Below the pieces are notes generated by a model. That model was not told the origin of the DNA. It did no database searches and saw only the letters and a list, made by a program, of their open reading frames with translations. Positions 35,401-45,954 of a stretch of 64,000 nt of DNA are shown here, piece after piece (position 1 is the stretch's first letter; each line of letters starts with the position of its first letter). The stretch is taken from the NCBI GenBank assembly GCA_015178975.1, contig WHVD01000011.1, positions 992,001-1,056,000 on the forward strand. The letters are read 5' to 3'. The stretch is from Hysterangium stoloniferum. Its lineage: Eukaryota > Basidiomycota > Agaricomycetes > Hysterangiales > Hysterangiaceae. Made by a program: the position numbers and the translations under genes.

Positions 35401-37870
35401 CCTCCCTAGAATATTTCTCTTTGTGCCATACACTCATTCAACAAAATGCCCGATTTCTCAAGGACGTCCCTCGAGCCACCATGGGAAAAGGCAAGATAAA
35501 AAAGGATTACGTAGTTCAAACCAAACGAAAGCTTGATAAGGACGAAGATCATTACAGCCATAATTCCTTTAGGTGATTGGTCCGTGAATTCCTTCCAAAA
35601 ACACATATTGACTAAGCTTTAGATTCGTGGTGATGGGGCTTGACTTGTTCAATACCGCATTCCGACGAAATCGATTCGATTTAAAAGATCCCCAAATCAT
35701 ATCTCGATTGGAATCAATGATACCGGTGATCGGGAATACTCTTTATTCTCAAGAAGCGCACGTTGTGATCCAAGGTCTTAAGGCGACTGGATTTGTTGTC
35801 AAGTGTCCTCTGAAAGGCTTGGATGAATCACTTCCAGTTTTTGTTCATCAAATAATGGAGATTGTCCGGCAAGCAGGAAGTACAGAATCAGAAGTTGTCC
35901 AAACGGCGTTCCGGACGTTAGCTATAATCATTAGGGAGTGTGGTGGATCCCAAGTTAAAGAAAAGGACCTCGTACACCTACTGGAAGTAATAGGCCCTGA
36001 CTTGGAAGAGCCTAGCCGACAAGCCGCAGTGTTTGGACTCCTCCGAGCAATAGTGTCTCGCAAGTTTGTTGTGGCTGAGATCTATGATATTATGAGTAAA
36101 GTCGCAGATATCATGGTTACCAATCAAGCCAGTCAAGTACAGGAACAGTGCCGGGCTGTTCTGTTGCAATTCTTACTCGATTACCCGCAAGGCAAAGGTC
36201 GTCTGCAAACCCAGATGACTTTCTTTGCGCAAAATCTCTCCTATGTATTCGAAAGTGGCCGCCGATCGGTCATGGAATTACTCAGTGCAATTTTCACAAA
36301 ATTCGATGCAGCTCTGTTGCGCGGTTACACTGATCTTTTCTTTGTCGCCCTTGTCATGGTGATGGCAAATGATGACTCGTCCAAGTGTAGAGAAATGGCG
36401 GCAGAATTGATCAAAGTTCTGTTTACGCAGCTTGACACCGAGCATCGTAAAGCCATTATATCTCACCTGCATACATGGTCTGCTGAGAAAGCCCGCATTC
36501 AGTTATCGCGCGTCTCAGCACAAGTCTACGGTGTCATCGTGGATACGTTGAATCAAGATATCACCCTGTACGTTGCAGGGATTCTGGATGATATGAATGC
36601 AGCTATTCGTGTCAGTGCGTCAGAGCTCTCTCGACTTGAATCGGGAGATCAGTCCGGTATGGACATTGATGTAGAATGGCAGCTGCCATACCACGCGCTT
36701 AACGCCATAAGTAAAGTATTTCGGGCACGACCCGAGTATGCAAAGGATTATAATAGCGTCGACTGGTCAGCTATCGGCCAGCACCTCTTATACCCTCATG
36801 CTTGGGTTCGGAACGCGTCATCCCGATTAATCGGTACCCTGTTCAGTACTATCGCCCCTACATCTCCAGTTGCATCGCTTCCGGATAGCAGCCTAGTGTC
36901 GCTTTCAGGGTTAATTGAAGTGGCGCGACGCTCGTGTCTTCAGTTAAAGAGTGATACATTGGATGCTACATTAAGCTTGCAGGCTGTCAAAAATCTTTTT
37001 TATATTGGAAAATGCTTCTGCAGCATGGTGTCTACTTCAGTCCCAGGGGAAAGTGATATTACTATCGAACAGGATCCAGAACAAAATGATGACAGTCTGG
37101 GACATATTTCGGAACCTCGTGACAAACTAGAGGCCATCAAGGCAAATCCCCTACCATGGCTGTTTTCAAAGTTATCATATCAAGCAAGGTCAGCTTGGCT
37201 TGCCAGGCGCAACCGAACAGCAGAGCAGGTATGTAACACTTATACTTGTTTGAGCAGGAATGAACCTTCAAGTAGGACAACTGGTCTGAACAGCCACTGG
37301 CAGTTTTCCGATGGTTTGCTGCTATGGCAGCCTACATGGATCTTAATCTACTCGAGAGATATTTGTTTCATATATTGAATCCAGTATATCGTATCCTTGA
37401 TGACGATACGATTCATGACAAACATATGGGTGCGTTGCTCTTCGTTAAAGTTTATCGAGCATGTCGTTTAAGTCCGATCTAGACGATTTGAAAGCCCTTG
37501 CTCAGGAGCTGCTTGACCTCGTTCAAACTCAAATTGGCACTACTAAATTTGCAGGTGTATATAATACTATCAGACAAAATATCACCTCCATCAGGAGGGA
37601 ACGTAAGAATGAGAAGGTCATTCAAGTATGTCGAACGCACCTTTAGCGTGTAAATCACGCTGACTGAATATAGACTACCGTGGATCCTCAAGCTGCCGCC
37701 CGGCGGAAAATTCTACGCAATCAAGTCAAGAAGAACAGTAGAACGAGAACAACCCGAGTATTGGCGTACGTTGTTAGTATTCTGAGCTATGCATATGCTG
37801 AAATCATCATTATAGGGAAGGAAAAGTGCGGAATAACCGCACGAAAGTACGGAGAAAGGAGGTCAAATAG
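29419..37870 (+). CDS. UTP20: U3 snoRNP / SSU processome protein UTP20
   Basis: Very large HEAT-repeat protein of the small-subunit processome, needed in the nucleolus for 18S rRNA maturation. Exon 1 is 29419-29457 (MDPDSGRPAKRFK), joined to HQSYQSTLKS at 29522. The N-terminal third is broken by many introns; a long exon spans about 32.2-35.57 kb; another 35.6-37.2 kb contains the most conserved stretch: LLDYPQGKGRLQTQM, NLSYVFESGRRSVMELL, FFVALVMVMANDDSSKCREMAAEL. Family C-terminal marks are DPQAAARRK and a Lys/Arg-rich end. I take a last 50-nt intron (37766-37815), giving the basic tail and TAG at 37868-37870; reading through it would end at 37898 with a less typical tail. Roughly 2,500 residues, as in other fungi. 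Confidence 0.93.
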
Positions 37871-37966
37871 AATACACTGTTCACCATCGGTATATTAACA
37901 TTTGCTAGCATTGTCATATTAAAAGCACGGTAATATTGCTATTACCACCTATCCATTGTCTTATTA

Positions 37967-39071
37967 CTAGCGTCCTTTGGTCTCTTTGTAGCTGGCTCCA
38001 GCATCTGGAAAGCATAGGGCATTTTCCTCCTGTGCAGCTTCATCATCATCTTCATTCCAATCACTGGTTGTCTCCCATGCATTGTCAAATTCAACGTCAA
38101 TCGGAAACTCATTTGATATTCCTTCAGTAATTGATGACCCACGGTTTCCCTGTGTATCGCTTTGTCGTAAATTGGCACTTGGTAACGGATAAAACGATGC
38201 CAGACGCGGTGGGAGCAGTGCACGTGTTGTTGGCTGCACCCATCGACGTTCACGAAGCCGTTTGTGCTGAAATCGAAGTCAGAACAGATATGTGAGAAAC
38301 CTGAGATATGCATCGAACCCGCTCTCGGTCTTCTTCTATCCGTTTTTGTACTTCATCACTTGGGATGTGCTCATTACTTGTTGGTAAATCGTGCATTCTG
38401 GTAAGAAACAAAGATCAGTTGCCTTCATCTCTGTCTCCTCAAGTAAAACTGTACCGTTTCTGCCTCTGTTCTAAGCTTTCTAGAACTTCACTGACAACAG
38501 CAGGATCGATTACGCGTTTTGCCCGCCAACTCTCCAATACCTAAACAATACGAGTTTTAACAACCACTTAACATCCCTAATAAGGACGATGTGTGATACT
38601 TGTGTCGTACTCATTAAGTTTAGTAGACCGACGCGTCCATCCGGAACTACGAGATCGACCACCTTTTTCAAATCTCTTGTCACATAGCTGACATAAAAAT
38701 TTCCGCCAGAGGAGGTTGATGGCCGGGATGCCAATGATGTTTCGCACAATGAATCCAAAAAATAGAATATATTAATCCGTGTGTTAGTCGAGCCCTATCT
38801 CAATTCAATTTGAGAACCTATAGTCGAATGGGTAAATAAAGAGGATAATATACCTTCTGGCATTCTTCAACAATGCAATCCCATAGATCCTCCCCACAGC
38901 GCGAGAAATACTTGAGTGCAAAGCTAACCGTTTTTTGAATAGACGGTTGAGAACTAGTTCAGGCATGTATATTAACTTACTCGCTATCGGATACACCATT
39001 GTGAGATGTACGTACGCCGAGAGACGCTTCAGCTGCGCCAGGAATTGCATGCGCACTTCAAAAGGATCCAT
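37967..39071 (-). CDS. CTK3: CTD kinase I gamma subunit CTK3
   Basis: Regulatory subunit of the kinase that phosphorylates Ser2 of the RNA polymerase II CTD. The N-terminus, assembled over introns, reads MDPFEVRMQFLAQLKRLSA, SQPSIQKTVSFALKYFSRC, GEDLWDCIVEECQK, GSTNTRINIFYFLDSLCE, RDLKKVVDLVVPDGRVGLLN, then VLESWRAKRVIDP, the CID-like helical domain of Ctk3. The rest is charged (RIEEDRERHKRLRERRW) with an acidic tail ending SYKETKGR at TAG 37967-37969. Start ATG is 39069-39071. Its 3' end faces that of UTP20 with 96 bp between stops. Confidence 0.92.
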
Positions 39072-39102
39072 TTTGTACAGTGAGGAAGAGGTGTCACACC
39101 AC

Positions 39103-39114
39103 CACGTGACGTAA
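39103..39114. promoter_or_regulatory. CACGTGACGTAA E-box / half-CRE before CTK3
   Basis: A perfect CACGTG followed directly by ACGTAA, 32 bp from the CTK3 start. The pairing of E-box and ACGT core recalls the arrestin-like gene's composite site. Confidence 0.4.
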
Positions 39115-40403
39115 CGCATCAATATACTATATACGCAAATATTTTTCCATACACTTTCAGTATCATGGTATGAAGAGCTCCGTAGCTACGGTATGTCATA
39201 TACTCCAGTGGCTTTACGCAGGCTAATTTTGAAGTGATAAAATGGATGCTTGAAATTAATGATGGATAAATGGGGCTTGAAGGTAATCATTTTAGTACTT
39301 TCGATGATATAATCGGCTTTTAAGTGACTGCGAAACTGCTCCAGCCAGGAACAAAGGTTCCAAGATGGCAGAACACTTGAGGAAGGAATCATTAGAGGAT
39401 ATATGTTAAACTTACAAGTAAAATGCTGTTGGAAATGATGATGATGACACCTTTCTCCTAGGGGCGGTTCACTTATTTCTTCAACTTTTCAAAAGAAAAT
39501 GCTAATTGTGGACCATTGTTTGGAGACTAATGCATGATTTTACACCTAAACTAGCACCAAACCTATCATGTCAGAAGGTGATACATTAACTGACACATTG
39601 ATTGACACATAAGTACTTCTATTACAAGTCTATTAAACCTTGTAGATCATGTATTACACTTATACTATTTTTAATAAATGCCGTTCTTGTGCTTAAAATT
39701 GCCATAGAACCTCCCCTTCCAACCTGAGATCAGATCAGTCATAATAATAGCAATCGTATCTGTATTTTTTATCGAGGTGGTCTTACTCATAGATATCTAA
39801 GAGTTGCAGATGCACCTAACTGTTGATAGGTTTCAAATCCTCATGCGGGAACGACGGCTTCCCTAACATAAAACAAAAAACCAGGTTGTTGTTGATCCGA
39901 CTTTTGAAATCTGAGTAAGAGATACAGAGACCGAACACACGCCAAGAGCCTCGGTGTCCGAGTAAGTGAATTGCCTTCTTGACGAGGATCACCAGAAAAA
40001 CGAACTAGCATGTGGAGACTGTGGATACTAGTGCACCAGAAACGGAGCGGCATGTGATTATGAAATTGTTCCCACGTGCTCGCCAAACCTTCGGGTACGG
40101 AACCAAACTTCGAAACTGAATATTTCAGTAAAAATAATCATTATTATAACCGCTATTTATCTTCTTAATAGCCCTTTCCTTATACTTCATCGCGATCGCG
40201 GTACGCCCCGTCCCGCACAAGGTTTTAATAATGCCTTTATGGTTTATTCATCTCGTCCTGGTGTTGTTGATATTTTTATAGCACTTGCCCAATATAGAAT
40301 ACCTTTGTTATATTCAATTATATTCAATAGTGCCTTCAATACATATCTCGCATGCATCTTATTGCCGTGAAGCATGCATTTACATGGAGCGCCGCCTAAC
40401 TCC

Positions 40404-40411
40404 TTTATAAA
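40404..40411 (+). promoter_or_regulatory. TATA-like box of the OPT gene
   Basis: TTTATAAA lies about 41-48 bp before the start codon, followed by a CT-rich stretch, as in many strongly expressed fungal genes with short leaders. Confidence 0.45.
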
Positions 40412-40451
40412 CTAGTCTTTTCGATCGTCGCAGTCGTCACTCCCCCCCATA

Positions 40452-43400
40452 ATGGTTGCTAAATTTGACGAAAAGCAAGACCCTCTCGAAGACATCAAGG
40501 TCTCTGAGGAGGGTAAACAAGGCGTCACCATCCAGGTCACCGACGATGTAATTGCGGTGAGCTCAGTGCGCCATATCCCCCACTCCCCTCCCTCTAATAT
40601 TTGCCGCAGGATGTTACCGGTGCGGTTGGATGGGAAGATCCAAATCTCGACAAGGACATGCTTGTCCTTGAAGATGACTCTCCCTACCCCGAAGTCAGAG
40701 CTGCGGTAGCAAATACCGACGATCCAGAAATGCCTGCCAGTACACTCCGGGCATGGGTTATTGGTATTTTGTTTGCCATCGTTGTTCCAGGTATTTTGTA
40801 TACCGCCCCGTGCATATCACGTTTTAACCAGTCCCATCAAGGCCTAAATCAGTTCTTTTTCTTCCGATTCCCGTCCATCACAATTCAGACCATCGCGGCG
40901 CAACTTCTAATCTTTCCTATCGGTCGACTGTGGAGTGCAACAATCCCCAATAAAAAAGTATTTGGTATTCACCTCAATCCCGGTACTTATAGCGTCAAGG
41001 AACATGTGTACGTAGAAATAATCAACAATATATCCCGCCCCGTCTCATATCCTAATATTCAAGGTTAACCACTGTCATGGCCACTGTTGCAGGACAGGTA
41101 ATGATCCCCTTCCGCTTCCACTTATCATTCACCACCAACCGCTATGTCATTTGCTGTAGAGTGCGTACGCTACCGATATTATTGCCGTACAGAGGGTATA
41201 CTACAATCAATCGTGGAACTTCAGCTGTAAGTTACGCTCCTGGCTATGAATTCCTTTAGCTTATGTCGGGTATAGACCAATGGCTGATCGTGATGTCAAC
41301 TCAACTCATGGGATTCTCCATCGGTGGTATCGCCCGTCGATTTTTAGTTTCGCCACCGTCAATGAGCAAGTTATTTCCCTTATTCTGGGTTCTATACATT
41401 GATATATTATGACAGTCTGGCCAGCCAATCTGGTTTCGTGTGCATTGTTTAACACACTTCATTCTCAATATTTTGCTGGACAAGGCAACCGAGGAGGCAT
41501 TTCAAGGGAACGCTTCTTCTTTTACGCTTTCTTGGCTTCCTTCTTCTGGTATTTTTTGCCTGGGTACCTTATGGGTTTCTTGTCATACTTTGCCTGGGTC
41601 ACTTGGATTTTTCCAAACAGTGCCACGATCGGCGCACTGTTCGGATATCATCGCGGTATGGGAATGTCGGTTATCACTTTCGACTGGGCACAGATTGCGT
41701 ATATTGGGTCTCCCCTGGCCACGCCGTGGTAAATAATCATCACTTCCCAAAGGACCTATGGTACTTAACTTCTTTGTTCATTAGGTGGGCCGAAGCAAAT
41801 ATATTTACCGGATTCGTCGCTATATTTTGGATCATTGCTCCGGCCATTTACGTATGATTTTTTTGTCTCGTGGCAATTTTATTCCCGCTTAGCCCTAATT
41901 TTTTAGTTCACAAATACGTGGTACAGCTCATACTTCCCCATTTCCTCTAGTGGTAGCTATGACAACACAGGAGCTCCTTACAACGTCAGCAAGATCCTCA
42001 CTGAAAACTCTGTCCTTGATATTCAGAAGTACAAGGAGTACAGTCCATTATTCCTCTCGTGAGTTCGTTCACGTATATACTACCCTCCTCCCCGGAAACT
42101 CAGTCACATGTTGAACGTAGAACTACTTTTGCACTATCATATGCCGTCTCTTTTGCATCAATCACCGCCACCATTGTGCACACGTTCTTGTATTTCCGGA
42201 AGCAAATATGGGTTCAAGCTCGCCGGTCGCTCAATGAGCAGCCAGATATTCATGCGCGCCTTATGTCTCGTTATACACAGGTTCCTGAATGGTGGTACGC
42301 TATCATCTTCATCACCATGTTTGTGTTTGGTGTTGTCGCGATCGAGGTGTGGCCGTATGTGCCCATTTTTAGTCATGGGCATCTCAGACAGCTAAAATAT
42401 CGAAACACAGAACTCAAATGCCGGTTTGGGGATTTATATTGGCTTTGATCATTTCATTCATATACACAATTCCTATCGGTATGATCCAAGCTATCACTAA
42501 CCAGCAGGTTGGTCTCAAGTGAGTTGAAATTAAGATGCGCATTCTATTCGAGCGACTCTGATCTTTATTCAAACCATAGCGTCATTACGGAGCTTATTAT
42601 CGGATATGCACTTCCTGGCCGTCCCATTGGTAAAGGAGCTTACATTGTATTAGTTATATGCATCACTGACAAATGTTTGAATAGCAATGATGCTATTCAA
42701 AACCTGGGGTTATATCACTATGGTACAAGCCCTGTCATTCACATCTGGTCAGTCTATCCCAGGATCTTCATATCATGCTAATTTGCCATTTGAAAGACTT
42801 CAAACTCGGTCATTACATGAAAATTCCACCGCGCTCCATGTTCTGGGGTCAGGTCGTTGCCACAGTCCTTGCTGGTACAACCCAGCTTGGCGTGCAAGCT
42901 TGGATGTTCTCCAACATCAAGGATATGTGCACACCCACCCAGAAAGACGGATTCTTCTGCTTGAGTACCGAAGTGTTTGGTACGGCAAGTATCATCTGGG
43001 GCGTTATTGGCCCTGCGCGCCAGTTCTCCAGCGGGCAGATCTACTAGTGAGCATACCGATATGGCAGATTTTCTGGTATTTATTAAGTTTGTTATCAAGC
43101 TCCCTTGTATTCTTCTTCCTCGTCGGGGCATTCATGCCCGTGGTCCCGTGGCTCATTACTCGTAAATACCCATCTTCGTTTGCGCGGTACATCAACTTCC
43201 CAGTCATTCTTTCGGGCACCGGTCTTATCCCCCCTGCGACGGCCATCAATTACGTTCCCTGGGCTCTTGTCGGTTTTGTCTTCCAGGTGAGTTTTTTCCG
43301 ATGCACAAAAGTGTGTTACTCTGAAGCGGAACGCTTTCAGTACGTCATTCGTCGCCGTCATTTCAGCTGGTGGGCGAAATATAATTACGTCCTCTCTGCC

Positions 43401-43601
43401 GCATTGGACTCTGGAGTCGCCATTTCGACAATCGTGATATTTTTTGCGCTACAATATCCCCAAAATGGGCAGATCGGACTTAATACTATTCAGGCTTGGT
43501 GGGGTAATGCTGGTTTCCAAAAGACGGCCGAGTATGACCCTGCTCGTGTTGCAATAAAAAGTGTTCCTCAAGGGCAGAAATTTGGTCCATCGACATGGTA
43601 A
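40452..43601 (+). CDS. oligopeptide transporter, OPT family
   Basis: Proton-coupled plasma-membrane importer of small peptides (or glutathione/metal chelates). After an acidic head (SPYPEVRAAVANTDDPEMP) come many membrane helices. Family blocks are TLRAWVIGILFAIVVPG, FFFRFPSITI, FGIHLNPGTYSVKEHV, the segment GMGMSVITFDWAQIAYIGSPLATPW then WAEANIFTGF, TNTWYSSYFP, ELIIGYALPGRP, TWGYITMVQAL, DFKLGHYMKIPPRSMFWGQ, and WWAKYNYVLSAALDSG near the end. The gene is cut into many small exons, some under 80 nt. Stop TAA is 43599-43601. No break was noticed in the conserved blocks. The substrate cannot be read from sequence. Confidence 0.93.
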
Positions 43602-43929
43602 TGAAAAGTTACTATTAGGAATGAATATTTTGTAATAGAACTAGCTATTGCTTTTTTTTTTTTTTTGGGTTTTACTTCTGTCTGTATCTCTACATGCATA
43701 ATGCATGAAGCCTTCGCACTACTTGTCGCATGAATTATGGGTGACATGCTGGAAGTCATAAAAAATGCGACTCCGTAATGTTTATGACTGTCAAAATTGC
43801 GGCCGAGGAAAAATGCATATGAGCTGTAGTAATTGGTACTTTGTTTAGGATATATTTGTTTGTATAAAAGCATCCACGCGCCTACGAGCGCGGCTGCCTG
43901 TTAGGATTTCCTGCGGCTCACAGTTACTA
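43602..43929. other. intergenic between convergent genes
   Basis: 3' flanks of the OPT and HAUS3-like genes. Includes a long run of T at about 43650-43666; nothing else recognised. Confidence 0.55.
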
Positions 43930-45867
43930 TCATTGGTTTTGAAGGAAAACAAAGACTGGGACATTTACATTGGGGGTGTCGCTGAGGACTTGCGATACTT
44001 CAGCTATTTGCTGCATTGCCTTGTATACCTCCTGTTGTATATCCGGGGACAATGAGACGGGAGGAGTGGTATTCATGGGTGAATGTTTCAAGAAGTTAGA
44101 GAGGTGATTGCGACTGTTCGTCGTCCTGTCAAATAAATGCACTTGATCAGCAAGTGAAGAATATGGGATTATATACGTACATGGCATGTGCATCTATAGC
44201 ACCGCCGAGTTCCATCTTCTTCATATCGGTGCGCAAACCTTCGTATCGAGAACGGATGCCGTGTAGCTCAGTTAATATGTCCGAATGATCAATTAAGGTA
44301 AGGGGGGGAAGACCACTAGGACGGAGAACTAAAAATATGGAAAGAGACAGGGATTGAAGAGTCAAAAAATCAGAATCAATAAAGCAAAATTAAGATACTC
44401 ACACCTTAATTGTTTAAGCAGCTCTCGAACAGCTGCATCCAGTGATTGAACGTCGGTCTCAAGTGTGCGTGTATCGTGAGTACGGCTAATATCAACTTCG
44501 ATGTCGTCTAGCTCGTCTAACAGCGCTTGAATTATGACGAGGGTTTCCTGACCGTGAGTTTTTAATGTGGCTAAGCAAGTACTGACGAAGGCTATTGAAG
44601 GCAGTATTTCGTCTTCAACCGTAGTGGTTATCTATTCTAGCTCGACACCCTTAACTTATTTGAGGTAAGATAGAACTGACCTTCCTAAAAATCTCGAGCT
44701 TTTTGGACAGGTTGCTGGCTTGTTCTGCATTCCAAATACGTCCTGTAGTATCCTCTACCCAGGTCGACTCTTTTATGCGTTGTTCTGCAAGACCATCATT
44801 GTTCGAATGACTTTTGTGATCTCCTTCGTTGGAAGCTGCAATATATCTGTGCTCGAAGCTGACAATTGTTTTAGACAAACGCTGTACCTCCTCTTGCAAT
44901 AAATGAGCTGCATTATTGGAGAGGGATTCGCAACTGTCGGTGGATGTATGCATCGCCAGTAATTGGGCAATGTTGGTATATGTCCCGGACAGTAGTACAA
45001 GCAAGTCAATTAATTCCTGACTACACATCTTTAAGCCCATGTGCCACTGGTGACGAAAGTGTCTACGTACTTCCGTTTCACATCCTGCTCCAGAGCGAGA
45101 TGATCGGCTACTAAATGGCAAGCAACACGGACCGTCGATGACACCGTTGAATCAGCCTTTCATGAGATTGTTATCTACAAAAACAATAAGACTTTCAAAA
45201 GGTATCTACCGCGAGAGAGAATTGCGATAGCTGCTCTTCAAGGCGAGTGACGGATCTAGATGTATCTTTTTGAACAAGAGAAATATGCTTGTGTGATTTA
45301 GATGCTTGGACGGCCACTTCCCTAGTCATATATATTATTGTGAGTAAGTTGAAATAAGAGGTCAACGTTCCATAAGAGGAAATATACCGTGCTCTTGTAA
45401 TGCGCTGATTAAGGCGAGAAAGTTCTATATCCATTAGCCTTTGCTCCTTTTCGATATCATCTAGTTCCATCCTTTGAATTACATCAGTCTAGTGACATAG
45501 GACTTACCAAATAATCCAACTCACTGAAGGATGGAGGGAGGGTTGTATTCACCGGGGAGATAACTCGCTTCTTCGCCAGAGGAAGACGGTGGCTCCACAA
45601 CGACTAGACCAGCTTCAACAGCTCGATTCCATCTATCGATTTTTATAATGCATGACTACATGGCATTTCTTCAACTTACAAATCATACTCCTCCTCTTCT
45701 AAAGCAATATCGTCTATTACGAATTCAGAATTACCTTGCACTTGAGCTGCCAGAAATTCAAGTAAATCTTTGCCAGTGGGTAAATCCCACATCCACGCCA
45801 GGTCGTTCTGAGAAAAATGTGGACCTTTAAGCCGGTCTAGCAGCGAGACGATGTCCGCACTCGTCAT
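43930..45867 (-). CDS. coiled-coil protein, possibly HAUS augmin subunit 3-like
   Basis: Multi-exon gene for a mainly helical protein. Exon 1 reads MTSADIVSLLDRLKGPHF, LAWMWDLPTGKDLLEFLAAQ, IALEEEEYDL and joins to WNRAVEAGLVVVEPP. This small N-terminal domain followed by EEE and then long coiled coils (DIEKEQRLMDIELSRLNQRITRA, VEDTTGRIWNAEQASNLSKKLEIFRK) resembles HAUS3, a part of augmin that recruits gamma-tubulin to spindle microtubules. The likeness is in layout and a few motifs only, so the name is tentative. Other long coiled-coil proteins remain possible. It ends at TGA 43930-43932 and diverges from KRI1 with 87 bp between starts. Confidence 0.6.
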
Positions 45868-45954
45868 ATAGCACGCGTGATGTAGTTGTGGACGTGATTG
45901 ACGATGTAGACGTGATAGGGACTAGTGTGGGCGCGTTGACGTAATTGTCGAAAA
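45868..45954. promoter_or_regulatory. 87-bp bidirectional promoter with ACGCGT
   Basis: Lies between the divergent starts of the HAUS3-like gene and KRI1. ACGCGT at 45873-45878 matches the MluI cell-cycle box bound by MBF in yeasts. GACGTGAT occurs twice (about 45892 and 45909). Confidence 0.5.

Larger units (their letters stand above)
39072..40451. other. intergenic between divergent CTK3 and OPT genes
   Basis: A 1.38-kb AT-rich region with no supportable gene. It holds CACGTG sites at 39103-39108 (32 bp before CTK3, in CACGTGACGTAA) and 40073-40078, and a TTTATAAA box near the OPT start. Confidence 0.6.

Noticed and set aside
37680..37898. UTP20 ending at 37898 by reading through the last intron
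   Set aside because: The donor GTACGT and acceptor TTATAG give a basic tail typical of the family, while read-through gives a hydrophobic stretch; kept as the less likely alternative.
39186..40086. Small minus-strand frames between CTK3 and OPT
   Set aside because: Short, no motif, no Kozak-like start or splice support.
42687..43601. A single long plus-strand frame at the end of the OPT gene read without splicing
   Set aside because: Its first half is out of register with the conserved OPT blocks, which need introns; only the last part is real coding sequence.
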